Shown here in pieces: positions 34,118 through 45,306 of a DNA stretch of 64,000 bases. The notes beneath the pieces were generated by a model. That model was given only the letters and a program-made list of their open reading frames with translations. It searched no databases and was not told the origin of the DNA. The first letter of the stretch is position 1. Each line of letters starts with the position of its first letter. A program made the position numbers and the translations under genes. The stretch is from Narthecium ossifragum (taxonomy: Eukaryota; Streptophyta; Magnoliopsida; Dioscoreales; Nartheciaceae): positions 8,987,096 to 9,051,095 of the forward strand of contig OY986969.1 in assembly GCA_963920575.1 (NCBI GenBank), given 5' to 3'.

Positions 34118-35263
34118 CTAGCTGAACATGTCAGGATTGAATTCAAATTCAAATGGCTCTGCCGAAGGGCAGAGTCTCCACCAATCCCTGCTCCTGGACC
34201 ACCTGCTCGCGGCAGCCCTACCGGCATTCCGGCGTCTCCGCCTGGAACAGTGCCGCTTCCTCGCTGCTGTCGCAACAACAACAGCACCCACGGCGTCCAA
34301 TAGGGGAGCGGCCGGAAGGGAAGGCGAGGTTGAGGACCGGGGCCGCTCGACAGGGCCGCAGACGTGGCCAAGACAGCCACAGCCGGAGCACGGATCCAAA
34401 CCTTCAAATAAGAACCGCTGAAAAAACCCACCAGCATGGTTCCCCTTGGACCTAATCCAGACCCCTTCAGGGACCGGCGAGTCCAGGCGCACCTGAACGC
34501 AGACCCTGGCGAAACGGCAGCGGGACGCGGACGCCGAGGAAGCATCAACCAACAGTGGCTTCCCAATGATCGCCGCAATCTTCAGGAGCCGATCCTCACT
34601 GAAGTGGTTGACCGGCAAGCCAGGGAAACGAACCCACACCATGCGAGAACTCAGGACGTCAACCTTAGGTCGGAAGTCTTCTTGCCAACCAAACAGAGAA
34701 AGCAGTCTCCCCACTATAAACCAAGGACCACCGGAGACAGCTCTCTTCCAATCATCCTCGCACTTAAACCTAACCACGAACAGCCCATCATCAACATCAG
34801 CCACGAGGGAGGGCCTAAACGCAGACCAGAGCCAGTCAAGCCGGCGCCGCATCTCGTCCAGCCGCATCGACCCCACAGTCTTGACAAAAACTGCATGTAC
34901 CCAGTTTCTCCTACTTCGCTCCACGTCCTCCACCTCAAGGTCCAGGCAGGGACAGGGAGGATCACGAGGAGGAGGAGCACCACTGTTGCCAGGCCCACCA
35001 ACAGCTACCTCCGGGGGACCCACCTCCTCCCCCATCAAGGCAGGGGTGTCGGGGGAGATGGCTGAAGGACCTAAAAACTGCTGAAGCAGCAGTGATTGCA
35101 TGGGTAGGTAGGGGGAGTAAAAAGGGTTTGGTCGAGGTAAGAGATGGGGATGATGGTGAGGCCAAAAGACCTGCATGGGCTGGGGAGGAACGGGGGCTGC
35201 ATGGGGAAGTTGAAAAGGTGGAACAGAGAGGGAAAAGCAGAGGGAGAAGTGATTGAAGTACAT
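34118..35263 (-). CDS. LINE ORF1, DUF4283 RNA-binding protein
   Basis: 381 codons. A Pro-rich N-terminal stretch (1-95) is followed by a DUF4283 domain at about 115-265 (RWLW-like LDWLWSAFRPSLVADVDDG, SGGPWFIVGRLLSLFGW, VWVRFPGLPVNHFSEDRLLK), then a degenerate zinc knuckle CSGCGCLGHVCG near 300. Plant L1 ORF1 proteins have this layout and coat the element RNA. The C-terminal Arg/Ser-rich part is in a different composition and may be frameshifted. The start lies only about 200 bp from the CYP86C-like start codon, in opposite direction. Confidence 0.8.
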   Translation of the reverse strand: MYFNHFSLCFSLSVPPFQLPHAAPVPPQPMQVFWPHHHPHLLPRPNPFYSPYLPMQSLLLQQFLGPSAISPDTPALMGEEVGPPEVAVGGPGNSGAPPPRDPPCPCLDLEVEDVERSRRNWVHAVFVKTVGSMRLDEMRRRLDWLWSAFRPSLVADVDDGLFVVRFKCEDDWKRAVSGGPWFIVGRLLSLFGWQEDFRPKVDVLSSRMVWVRFPGLPVNHFSEDRLLKIAAIIGKPLLVDASSASASRCRFARVCVQVRLDSPVPEGVWIRSKGNHAGGFFQRFLFEGLDPCSGCGCLGHVCGPVERPRSSTSPSLPAAPLLDAVGAVVVATAARKRHCSRRRRRNAGRAAASRWSRSRDWWRLCPSAEPFEFEFNPDMFS

Positions 35264-35398
35264 ATCACGTAAATATGTGCATTATACATAGCCACATTCA
35301 ATGGTTCAGATCTACCCACATCCACTAGTCCCATCACGTAAACCAATAAGCTTTCATTGACACACCCGACCTTCCACAGTAGCCCGCCCTTCCTCTTT

Positions 35399-35407
35399 CT
35401 ATTTAAC
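35399..35407 (+). promoter_or_regulatory. TATA-like element of the CYP86C-like gene
   Basis: CTATTTAAC sits 52-60 bp upstream of the start codon, with a CT-rich stretch (CATACCCTCTTTGCTCC) between, as expected for a plant core promoter and start site. Confidence 0.55.
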
Positions 35408-35459
35408 CACCTTCCACACTTCATACCCTCTTTGCTCCAATCCATCAACCACCATTAAG

Positions 35460-37064
35460 ATGGTCATATCGATGTTATCGTCGTCGATGAATCTTATAAC
35501 AAACCATCTTACGCTCTCCGATGTGGCCGCCGCCATGGCAATCCTCTTCACAGCCAGTGCCATGGTTGAGAGACTCACCACCAAGGGTCCGATGATGTGG
35601 CCGGTCCTCGGCGTCGTCCCTGCTCTCTTTTTCAACATCGCCAATGTCTACGACTGGGCCACCGACTCGGTTCGCCGCGCCGGTGGAACCTTTGCCTTCC
35701 GTGGCCTGATGTTCGGTCGGTGCTTCGGCATCATCACCGTTGACCCGGCCAACATCGAGTACATGCTCAAGACGCGCTTCACCAACTTCCCCAAGGGGAA
35801 GATCTATCGGGAGCGCTTCGCCGAGCTCCTCGGCGACGGCATCTTCAACGCCGACGGCGAGGTGTGGAAGGAGCAGCGGAGGGCCGCCACCGCCAAGATA
35901 CACTCGAGCCGGTTTGCCGAGTACGCAGCCGAGACTGTCCGGGAGCTCGTGCAATCTAAACTTCTCAAGCTATTGCAGAAGCTGGCGACCAGCGGCGAGA
36001 GTGTTGATCTCCAAGACGTGTTTCTCCGGTTCACCTTCGACAACATATGCTCGGCGGCTTTCGGTGTGGATCCCGGGTGTCTCGCCATCGACCTCCCGGA
36101 GATTGCATTCGCCAAGGCCTTCGAGCAGGCCACCGAGTTCACGCTGTTCCGGTTCATCGTCCCACCTATTGTATGGAAGCCGATGAGGTTGCTGAACATC
36201 GGCACCGAGGGGCAGCTGAAGGCGGCGGTCGGAATCGTGCACGAGTTCGCCGAGAAGACCGTCGCCGACCGTCGAGCCGAGCTGCGCAAACTGAAAAGTC
36301 TCGACCATCGATCCGATCTCCTTTCACAGCTTCTGGCAATAAAAGAGGACGATGGCGCCGTCGCCGATGGAAAGTTCCGATTCTCCGACAAGTTTCTCAA
36401 GGACTTGTGCATCAGTTTCATCCTGGCCGGCCGCGACACAAGCTCGGTTGCGCTCGGATGGTTCTTCTGGCTGCTCCACAAGCACCCGGCCGTGGAGCGC
36501 CGTATACTCGACGAGATCTCTGCTATAATCTCAAGAAGAGACACCATTAATAACAATCATAAATCAGCTGGTGGCATAGTCTTCACAGTGGAAGAGCTAA
36601 AGAGGATGAACTATCTCCAGGCGGCGCTATCGGAGTCTCTTCGGCTCTACCCTTCGGTGCCGCTCGACTTCAAAGAGGTCGTAGAGGACGACGTGCTGCC
36701 GGACGGGACGGCGGTGAAGAAAGGAGCGAGAGTGATCTATTGCATCTACTCCATGGGGAGGATGGAGAGCATATGGGGTAAGGACTGCATGGAGTTCAAG
36801 CCGGAGAGGTGGCTCCGGGACGGCGTGCTCGTCAGCGAGAGCCCGTTCAAGTATCCGGTGTTCAACGCTGGGCCGAGGCTGTGCATCGGCAAGAAGTTTG
36901 CATACATGCAGATGAAGATGGTGGCGGCGAGCATACTGGTTAGGTACCACGTTGAGGTGGTGGTGCCGGAGCATGAGGTGGTGCCAAAGTTGACCACCAC
37001 GTTGTATATGAAGAATGGGGTCACTGTTAGTTTGAACCCTAGAGACCGTCAGGTTTCTTTCTAG
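35460..37064 (+). CDS. CYP86C: Cytochrome P450, CYP86C-like fatty-acid omega-hydroxylase
   Basis: An intact, intronless 534-residue protein. A hydrophobic N-terminal segment (about 18-36) anchors it in the ER membrane. P450 motifs: AGRDTSS in the I helix (323-329), ExxR at E392/R395, FKPERW (446-451), and heme loop FNAGPRLCIGK with Cys475. Wording such as VWKPMRLLNIG, ADRRAELRKLKSL and KKFAYMQMKMVAA is nearest, from memory, to CYP86C. CYP86 enzymes hydroxylate the omega end of fatty acids for cutin and suberin; the role of the C subfamily is less clear. GC content and third-position GC are far above the surrounding DNA. LINE sequence lies on both sides. CYP86B remains possible. Confidence 0.92.
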   Translation: MVISMLSSSMNLITNHLTLSDVAAAMAILFTASAMVERLTTKGPMMWPVLGVVPALFFNIANVYDWATDSVRRAGGTFAFRGLMFGRCFGIITVDPANIEYMLKTRFTNFPKGKIYRERFAELLGDGIFNADGEVWKEQRRAATAKIHSSRFAEYAAETVRELVQSKLLKLLQKLATSGESVDLQDVFLRFTFDNICSAAFGVDPGCLAIDLPEIAFAKAFEQATEFTLFRFIVPPIVWKPMRLLNIGTEGQLKAAVGIVHEFAEKTVADRRAELRKLKSLDHRSDLLSQLLAIKEDDGAVADGKFRFSDKFLKDLCISFILAGRDTSSVALGWFFWLLHKHPAVERRILDEISAIISRRDTINNNHKSAGGIVFTVEELKRMNYLQAALSESLRLYPSVPLDFKEVVEDDVLPDGTAVKKGARVIYCIYSMGRMESIWGKDCMEFKPERWLRDGVLVSESPFKYPVFNAGPRLCIGKKFAYMQMKMVAASILVRYHVEVVVPEHEVVPKLTTTLYMKNGVTVSLNPRDRQVSF

Positions 37065-37369
37065 TGTTTGCGTGCGCGCCGGCGCGTGCGTAGCTCAGTT
37101 TGCGTGATACCGTTTCTTCCTTCTGCCATCGTACCAATGATACGGCATCATACCAATGATATGATTGGATGAGATCTAAAGATATGATGGTATTGACGTA
37201 GAAACAATATGATGCAAATTGGACTCATGTGCATGCATGTATCTCTCTCTTCCTATTATGAAACTGAGATCTTTATCCTTATCTTCCTATTGATTTTCCC
37301 ACGCTATTATTGGAGATCTTCTTTTCATATATATCTTATACAAGATGAGCAATATTCTCATCAATCTTA

Positions 37370-37762
37370 TAAGAGATGCTGATGAGATCCGACGATCTGA
37401 CAGAGCCAGAATGCCAAGACTGAAGTTTCAATAGGAAGTTGAGTCTTAGTGAGAGACATATTAGTAGTTGCTTTGGGTCTTCGTTTATTGATTAGTAATT
37501 ACTCTGGAGTTGGTTTGAGTCCAGTAACTTGGATTAGTAGGCAGAGGTAAGTAGCAGACTAAGAGTCGGCCTTGAAGAGGTCTAGGGTTTTATCATATAT
37601 AAGTTGAGTGGTCCTCTACGGCATGATAGATTTTTAATAAGAAGAAAGAGTGGGTTTGTTCCAGCCTGCAAGTGGAGCATTGGGGTATCCTCTGCCATCA
37701 AAAGAGGAAGTCTTGCACTATCAGTGATCTCCTGTGTGTGTAGGAGTTCATCAATTGGTATC
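37370..37762 (+). mobile_element. 5' LTR end and primer site of a plus-strand LTR element
   Basis: The stretch ends TTCATCA, followed by ATTGGTATC, the first seven bases of an initiator-Met primer site (TGGTATC at 37756-37762). A TATA-like TATATAAG lies near 37596. LINE B follows at once; the gag of this element resumes at about 41642. The LTR start is uncertain. The stretch 37065-37370 is P450 3' flank with no gene seen. Confidence 0.6.
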
Positions 37763-37972
37763 TTTTTTTTCTTTTTTTTTTGATTAGTTGAGCCCGAGGG
37801 CTAAAAGAGCAAACAAAACAAAGGAGAAGGACAAAAAAACCAAAACCCAGCCACTTCACATCTGGGTCACCTCAGGGTTTCCCCAGGCAGCAACCGCCAA
37901 AACGTCCGCAACGGAGTTGAACTCGCGCGGAATATGAACAAAAGAAAGGGAAGAGAATTGGGATGCTACTCT

Positions 37973-40490
37973 CTAGATAGAAAGGAGAAGTTCAGAAAGC
38001 TCATGCGGCCAGGCCATCCGTCCTGACATGAAACCAATCCCCAACAGCGAATCGGACTCCATAACCACTTTTCGGATCCCCCTGCGCTTAGCTTCCCCTA
38101 ACCCCCCAAACATAGCCAGGATCTCCGCTTCGACCACGGAAGCAACCTCCTTTCTCGCAGCCCAGCTCCAAGTCGGTGAAACGCCATCCGGGAAACAAAC
38201 CGCCGCAAGGCCCGCCGACCTGCCTCGAACAGCCACATCACTCCGGATGACAGAGATGGTTGCCGGAATACAAGGGATAGAAGATGCCCGAGGGAAATTA
38301 GAAAGCTTAAATTCTTTGACTTGCCTCGAGATGAGACGTGCAAGCTGATCCGCCGGTAGAGGAAGCTCGTTGAAGATCTTTGCATTACGATTCTTCCAAA
38401 TCCACCACAATGTATAACCCACCCAAGTCTTTTCACCTGCCATCCGACAACGCGTCGACGAGGAAAAAAGAGACCAGCAGTCCTCCACAGAGACAGGGCA
38501 GCGCCGGCCCAAGGCAACATGATCCCAGACCTCCCGCGAGAATGGGCAGAGGAAGAAGAGATGAACAGGTGATTCAAAATCTAACTCACAAAAGGGGCAG
38601 AGGGGATCAGAAGCACACCCGATGGCCCAAAGGAGGTCCGACGTAACCACCTTGCCATGAAACAGCAACCATAAGAAGAACTTAACCCTTGGGCCGGCTG
38701 GTACTTTCCAGAGATTTAGCCACCCCGCAGCATCCTCCTCTCTGTGCCATTCCTCCCTCTGAGAAAGCCACAAATAGATCGATTTGGTGGAGATAGCCCC
38801 ATTCCCAGCAAACATCCAGACTAGCTTGTCCTCATACTCCCCCCTGATAACATGGGAGTCCCTGATACGCTCGATGAGGTCCGGGTGGAAATAGGCACGC
38901 AACACTTCCTCTCGCCACCAGCCGGACTCATCCAGTAGGTCGCTCACCATCAAGTTCGCCGGAAGAAAAGAGGAAAAGAAGGAAGGGGTCTTCAACAGAG
39001 GCTGGTCAGAAACCCATCGATCAAGAAGCACACTAACCTTGCCTAGAGCCGTTGGAACCCACCGGATACCGTCTTGAAGCTTGCGCGCCGCCAGGCAAAT
39101 CCGACGCCAATGCGAGGAGCATCTGGCCGGGATACTTGCCGTAGGAAAGTTGCCCGCCCAACGGTACTTGGAGTGTGAGATCCTTGCCCAAATAGAATTA
39201 GGCTCCAACCTCAAACTTGTCGCACGTTTCATCCGGAGGGCCTCCTGCCACACATCGAACCTGCGAAGACCTAAGCCGCCAGCCTCGGTAGGAGAGCAAA
39301 CTCGTTCCCAGGCAACCCGCCCGATCTTCCTCCCATTCCATAGAAAATTTCTTGACAAAAGCTCAAGATTCTTGATGACGGACATTGGAACATGTGTCGC
39401 CAGAAACAAGTGGGTTGGAGAAGACTGTAGCACGGATTTTATAAGAGTCACCCGCCCTGCCCCTGCCAAATTCAACGACGACCAATCCCCAAGCTTCTTT
39501 TGAGCGGACTCTAGCAGGTCATTGAACGCCCCTGGCTTCAGTCTAGCACCATCGATTGGGACACCCAAATATTTGAGGAACTCCGTGGCCTCCATCATCT
39601 TCAGTACCACACTTGGAGAGAAGCTCACTGCAGACTTAGCTTGATTGATTGCCAACCCAGATAACAAGAAGAACCGCTCCAGAACCCCATTGATGTGGTG
39701 CGCCTCCTCCGCCGTCGTCTTCGTCACCAGCAAGCAGTCGTCGGCGTAAAGTAGGTGACCGTAGATCTCTCTATCGCCATAAAACCGCACCCCTTTGATG
39801 CCCCTCTTCAGTAACTGCGCCAAGGCATCCTAGACCAATAAAAAGAGGTAAGGGGAGATGGGGTCCCCTTGGCGGAGACCCCTGGTAACAGGAAAGTGGC
39901 CGGAGACCCTTCCATTGATGATGACCGTAAACTTAGCGGAAGACGTGCAAGCGGCGATCCAGGTCCTCCATCGCTCCGGAAAATTCATTGCCTCCATAAC
40001 TAGTTGCAGGAAAGACCACCTTACTGAATCATATGCAGAACTGATGTCTACTTTTACCGCCATCAAGGCCCTTGACTTGGGCGCCCGGTGCAAAGAATGC
40101 ATAAGCTCCTGTGCCGCAGAGACATTGTCGAAGATACTTCTCCCAGGAACGAACGCCGACTGCTCCATCCCAATGAGATCTCCGATGACTCTGCGAAGAC
40201 GGTTAGCAAGGATGGTGGATATGATCTTGTAACTTACATTGCACAGGCTGATCGGACAGTAGTCTTTAATTCTCCTTGGATTAGAAACTTTAGGAACTAG
40301 CGAGACGAACGTCTCATTCTAGTTCGGAGGAATGATCGCCGAATTGAAAAATCTCTGTATGAGGTGAGTGAAGTCAACCCGAAAGATACGCTAGAATTTT
40401 AGAAAAAATTCAACCGTTAAACCATCGGGGTCGGGGCATTTATCCGCGCCCATATCCTTCAAGGCAGCCACAATCTCCTCTTCCGAGACG
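37973..40490 (-). pseudogene. LINE reverse transcriptase and RNase H region of ORF2
   Basis: Two long frames in the same register, 40168-39830 and 39823-37973, separated by one TAG. RT motifs: EQSAFVPGRSIFDN, VDISSAYDSV, GLRQGDPISPYLF and the catalytic LLYADDCLL (YADD). The zinc-finger-like part WKVPAGPRVKFFLWLLF and CPFCE follows, then RNase H (EAEILAMFGGLGEAKRRGIR, VMESDSLLGI) at the C terminus. Upstream, PNPRRIKDYCPISLCN and LTVEFF can be read to about 40490 with further stops. At least four stop codons make it inactive. Confidence 0.9.
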
Positions 40491-40510
40491 ATCGCAAGCA
40501 AGTCAGCATG

Positions 40511-41434
40511 TCAAGCATCCTCTAGCCGCGGTAGAGGAGGTAGAGGAGGATCACTCCGCTCGCCTGGTTCAGTCCACAGAGACTGGAAATGTTCCACAAA
40601 GGCCGCAACCATATCCTCCTGAGTAGACAAGATACTACCTCCATCAAGGACTATCTCCGCCACTTTGGACCGGTGCTGCCGATGACTGGCCAAACCATGA
40701 AAAAATCTTGTGTTCCGATCCCCCGCCTTGACCCACGTCCTCCTGAACCGTCTGCTAACAAATTCCTCTTGTTGTAGGATCGACACCATATGCCTGTTCT
40801 CTGTGCACCTCAACTCAGTCTCCTCCTCCTCAGTAAGAATCCCCAGCTCCTCCTTCTCGTAAAGAATAGCAAGCAAGTTTTCCGTGAGCACACCTGTGTT
40901 GAACAAATCTGCCTCGTCTCTTCTATTCCAGCTTTTCAGAGTCTTCTTGATCTCAATAAGCTTGGAAGCACATTGGTATTGCCTTGAACCTTGGTGTGGT
41001 CTATCCCAAACCCGCTGCACCAAAGAGCCAAACTCTTTCTCATGGAGCCAGAAATCTTGCAGGCGGAAGGGAGAGGGCCCGGGGGGACGGATCTCAGGTT
41101 TCAGCGACAACAACAATGGATTGTGATCAAAGGACAACCTCGGCATGTGGCGAATGAAAGCATCAGGGAAAGATTCCTTCCAAGCAGCATTACAGATACC
41201 CCGATCCAATCGCTGGATTATCCTAGCCCTTCCCCGCCTCTTGTTCGACCAGGTGAACCGAGGACCAACAAAGCCCAAATCTAGCAACTCCGAGGAAGAG
41301 AGAAAAAATAAGAAGTCCCTGACACTGCGGCTAAGGAAGAACGGACGTCCGCCCTTTTCCTCTGACGGCGAGGCAATCACATTAAAATCCTCGATCAACA
41401 AATGTGGTTGATCCCTCCACAGCACCCTCGACAA
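40511..41434 (-). pseudogene. LINE endonuclease part of ORF2 (LINE B)
   Basis: 307 codons from SRVLWRDQPHLLIEDFNVIA through GGRPFFLSRSVRDFLFFLSS and SFDHNPLLLSL to the linker before RT. A TAG just upstream of 41434 replaces a codon for the Gln seen in LINE A (LWQELSRVLWRD), and earlier residues continue to about 41598. It ends at a TGA (40511). About 92% alike to 32547-33180. Confidence 0.88.
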
Positions 41435-41641
41435 CTCCTACCACAGACGGCTTCTACCCTCTCGATTGCTTGCCGCGTAAATCGACGAAATCCGCATCTG
41501 CGCCCCGAGGGAGTCAGTCCAGATACCATGGATGGCTTGGTGCGAGATATGGGCGAAAGAAAACCAGCCCAACTCTAGCTTCCAAGCCGCCAGTAATGTC
41601 GAAAGAAAACCAGCCCAACTCCCCGATCATCAATTGACATC

Positions 41642-42880
41642 TAGAGCGAGGTTTTCAGTGAAGATGGCGTAGAAGAATCAAATTCAGGCACTGCAAACTA
41701 ATGTCGAGATCATTAAAGAATCAATCGCGAAATTGACGGCATCATTGAAGTCTCACGAAGGAAGCTTTCAGGAATCCTTACAGCAACAAGGAAAGCTTGC
41801 CGCTGATCGACAACGAGTTACTGATGCTTGGATGTCGGGGTTGGAGGCTGCTATACGCGACCTCATGAAGGCCCTTGCAAAGAACAGTACATGGCCGGAA
41901 GAGGAGGACGGGAAGCAGAGGTTTCGTCGACGACAAAGGTGCACACCGTCACCGTCGTCGAAGGACGAGCAAAAACCACGAAAAGGGTGTGCAGAACCGC
42001 GGGTTAAATTGGAGTTTCCAAATTTTTCTGGGGATGATCTAGTGGAGTGGTTAAACAGAGTAGATCAGTTCTTTTCATTGCTTGAGACACCGGATACTCA
42101 ATGGCTACAAAGTGCTTCGTATCATCTCGTAGGTGAGGCCAACCAATGGTGGCAGTGGTTGAAGAGGGTTTACAACAAAGCACAGGTAGAGATCACATAG
42201 GAATCCTTTGAGAAGGATTTGATGGCAAGGTTCGAAATGACAAATTATATCAATCACGATGAGTCACTCACACAGATTGGGTAAAAAGGTTCACTCTGAG
42301 ACTATCTCCAAGAATTTGAGATGTTGGCAAATAGGGTGCAAGATTGGCCCGAATCTGCTCTTATTGGTGCTTTTTTAGGAGGTTTATAAGAGGAATTGGC
42401 AGATGAGGTTCGTTTGTTTGAGCCCGACACGTTACGGAAGGTTGTAAAACTTGCAAGATTGATTGACGAGAAATTGATGAAGCAGCGACGTCGACCTTGA
42501 TATGAGAATAATCGAGTGGTGACCAAACTAGTAGGGTACCCAGGGGCCGCAGCAGCCAGCCGGTCCGGCCAAGGACCGATGATAGCGCCAATGCAGGGCA
42601 CGGGACGACCTCAGTTGTTACCAAATAGGTCGAGTTCAAGCTTTAGAAAATTATCATGGGAAGAGATGCAAAAGCGAAGGGAGAAGGGACTGTGCTTTAA
42701 TTGTGAGGAGCCCTTTACACCAGGGCATAAGTGCCAGAAGCCGCAATCCTTTCTCATAGAAGTTGAGGGGGAAGAAGGTATTAATGATACAAATTGTGGT
42801 GGAGCAGTTGAGAAGGACAACGACCAGGAGGAACTCGAGCAGGATTCTGGTGGGTCCAATTACCCTTCTATCTCCTTAAG
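41642..42880 (+). pseudogene. Ty3/gypsy gag with zinc knuckle, broken
   Basis: Starts near 41665 (ATGGCGTAG, with an immediate stop), then continues in frame: LKSHEGSFQESLQQQGKLAA, PRVKLEFPNFSGDDLVEWLN, RVDQFFSLLETPDTQWLQ, YHLVGEANQWWQWL (Retrotrans_gag), then GLCFNCEEPFTPGHKC (zinc knuckle) and the start of the protease linker. Stops at 42198-42200 and several more between 42280 and 42500 break it. It belongs to the element whose LTR end lies at 37370-37762. At 42881 it is joined abruptly to inverted Athila gag sequence. Confidence 0.85.
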
Positions 42881-44771
42881 AAAAACATCTCATCCTCAGT
42901 TGATCTTCGGTAATGCCACCTAAAGGAAAAGTCTGAATTGTAGCATAATAATCTTTCATAAAAGTCAGTGCATCTTCAGAGGGTAAACCATGAAATTCAT
43001 GAAGCATAGAAAAATATAGATTTTTTAGTTCATAATTTCTAACCTCTGCTGGTAATGCAATGCACGAAGGTGAAGTAGAAATAGTAGGCCTCGCATACTC
43101 CTCCAGCGGACGTGCATTGTTATTAACCACCATTTTCTCTAATTCCTCATTTTGAACTTCTAGATCTGATGTAGACATGCTACCTTTGTTAAACATCTTC
43201 TTCCTCTCGATTTGATCTACTTTATCATCCAAAAGCAGCAACTTATCTTTTCGTGATCGGCGATCTTGCATTCACCACTAATAAACTCTAATCAAATCCC
43301 CGGCAGCGGCACCAAAAACTTGATAAATAAATTTTATATCTCACAAGTTTATGAATCGATGCAATCAGTATAGCAGCAAGACGAGTATCATACCCAAAGA
43401 TATTTGTAGATATTATTAGGGTAAAACTCTAAAGAAGAACATAAAGTAAAAAAGTAAGAAAGGGAAGTAAGAAGCAAGAATTGCTTGAAGTAAAATAACT
43501 AACAATGATGTAAGAAAGCAATAGAGATCTGATAGATGAAGACTAAGGTTCCGATTTCACCATAACATCCTCATTATATGCATTGAATCAACAAAATCTC
43601 AATTTAAGTTCAAGGGTTCGTTCTTCAAGTATGATGATTCGTTCGGTCGCGGTGTCACCAAGTACCCCTACCTAACCATAGCTAATGAACCCATAGCTAA
43701 GTGTCAATCAAGAGTCAATTAAGTTTTGAAGAACACTCATGAACCAAGAATTGTTTAAGCTTGAACCTAATTTCGACATAAACTCAAGCATTCATAGATC
43801 GTGCAAGATTAGAGATGAACCCTCACCTAATCTCAGGTAAGACAATTTACAATACTTCTATTGGCTAGATAAAAGTGCCAAGATCTTAGTTATAATAATG
43901 AATGAAATAAAGAATATAAATTGATTAAATAAGATGATTCAATAACATAGAATGATTTTGTTAGGCTACATCAGTTCCTTAGCAAGGAAACTAGCCACTC
44001 ATGTTTATCATGAATACAATCAAAATGTTCAAAATAAATAAATAAAGAAGAAAAACCAAATCCAAACTACATGCTTTCATCCTTGAAAACCACTCCCGAA
44101 ATCTCTTTTTTGATTAACCCTAAGTTCCCTATTTATGGTCTGAGGAAGAGGAGTGAGGGTGCCTGGAACCAAGGTAACCTCTCAGATCCAGCTACCATCA
44201 CCGTGCTCCCCGCCTCATCCGAGTTCCCGCTCTCGGTCTGTTTAGAGGATTCAACCTTCCTCTCTTTTTCCCCTCTCCTTCTTTGCCCATCTTTTTGCCA
44301 ATAGAACTCTCATCTACAGGGCCATCAGGCTCTTCTCCTTTGCTTTCTTTGTCCTCATGAGCCTTCAGGTAGCAAGTAGAGTAGATTGATCACAAGCTGT
44401 AAACCCTCGGCGACGGCTGTACGGCGTCGGAGCTGACTGCTCCGCGTCGTCATCCGCTCATTTGGTTCTTCTATGAGGACTTGATGAGTTGATGGTAACA
44501 AGATACAGGGTGTAGCATCAAGATGTGAGCAAGGTTTCCGATTGCCCTTTGGCGAGGCTTAGGAACCGTGAATAGAACTCTTTTTTTGCGAATATACAGT
44601 GGATTTAGTAGGACTAGTCTTTGTTTGGAAGAATAAATGAAGAGGGTGGGTGGATACAGAGCTCCTCCAGAAGGCGAGTGTCAGGTCTTCAGGCTGGGGT
44701 AGCTGCTCGTGTGGCAGTCCTCGAGGCTGCTTCTCTTTTTCCCCCGGTGCTAATGGCAGCCCTCCTCCATG
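42881..44771 (-). mobile_element. Second copy of Athila gag start, primer site and 5' LTR
   Basis: It matches 30640-32545 in the same orientation at about 98%, including the gag ATG (43271), primer site (43297-43314) and TATA region (near 44136). The left break (42881) lies inside gag, joined to a plus-strand gypsy gag. The right end passes the 32545 break point with GCCCTCCTCCAT, then differs. 44772-45306 shows no feature beyond RRP8 3' flank. Confidence 0.88.
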
Positions 44772-45306
44772 CTAGTCGGCATCGCTGTTATGCCTGCTTG
44801 GGGGAGGAGTTGTGGGCAGCTCTACACCATGGCTGCTGATGCTTGGATCCCTAATCTCTATTACTTCTTTGCCTTCGTCCATATCGGTGTTAGCGGCGGC
44901 GATGCAGCAGTATAGACTCTAGTAGGATGAGTCATGATCTCATGCATGAGGTATGCTTGCCACGTTCAGCGTTCGAATACGTACATAGCAACAAGCTAGT
45001 AGATGCAAGTCCAGGCTTTGTTTCCTTTTGTTTTTGCTGTCGTCGAAATTAACATGTTTTCTAATGTCCTTCTATTCTATCAAGTTGGCTTTTCAGATCT
45101 AATTTATCTATGGGTTAGAACACAAACGATTGTCGTCAAACAACCCATACACGCACTCACGTTTGTTACAAAATACTTCTAATCAAAAAGTGAACGCAAA
45201 TAAGTACCAACGGAATAGAATTTATAAAATCATTAGGATGCCATTTCACACTACTGTAAAGATACAGGTCCTTGTAGCTGAAAATTTTTAACACCAAGAA
45301 TAATCC

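Larger units (their letters stand above)
32547..35263 (-). mobile_element. 5' half of an L1-like LINE (LINE A)
   Basis: Contains ORF1 (34118-35263) and the endonuclease start of ORF2 (32625-33377), then breaks off at 32547 inside the endonuclease without a poly-A tail. The break joins the truncated Athila LTR, so it reflects recombination or deletion. The stretch 33735-34110 is AT-rich low-complexity sequence between ORF1 and the endonuclease. The overlap with LINE B (40966-41598) is about 92% alike. Confidence 0.8.
37763..41626 (-). mobile_element. 5'-truncated L1-like LINE (LINE B) with target duplication
   Basis: Oriented minus, with its poly-A tail as the T-rich run at 37763-37781. Flanked by TCATCAATTGGTATC (37748-37762) and TCATCAATTGACATC (41627-41641), a 15-bp target duplication with two mismatches. 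It holds part of the endonuclease, RT, a zinc-binding region and RNase H. The 5' end lies inside the endonuclease and shows a duplicated GAAAGAAAACCAGCCCAACT (41557 and 41601), typical of untidy 5' joining. Confidence 0.88.

Noticed and set aside
35475..36974. Several long frames overlapping the P450 gene
   Set aside because: Shadows of the CYP86C-like frame in high-GC DNA; none has a recognisable domain.
32547..41626. One single LINE split by the P450 gene
   Set aside because: The two parts overlap by about 630 bp in the endonuclease with about 8% difference, so they come from two insertions.
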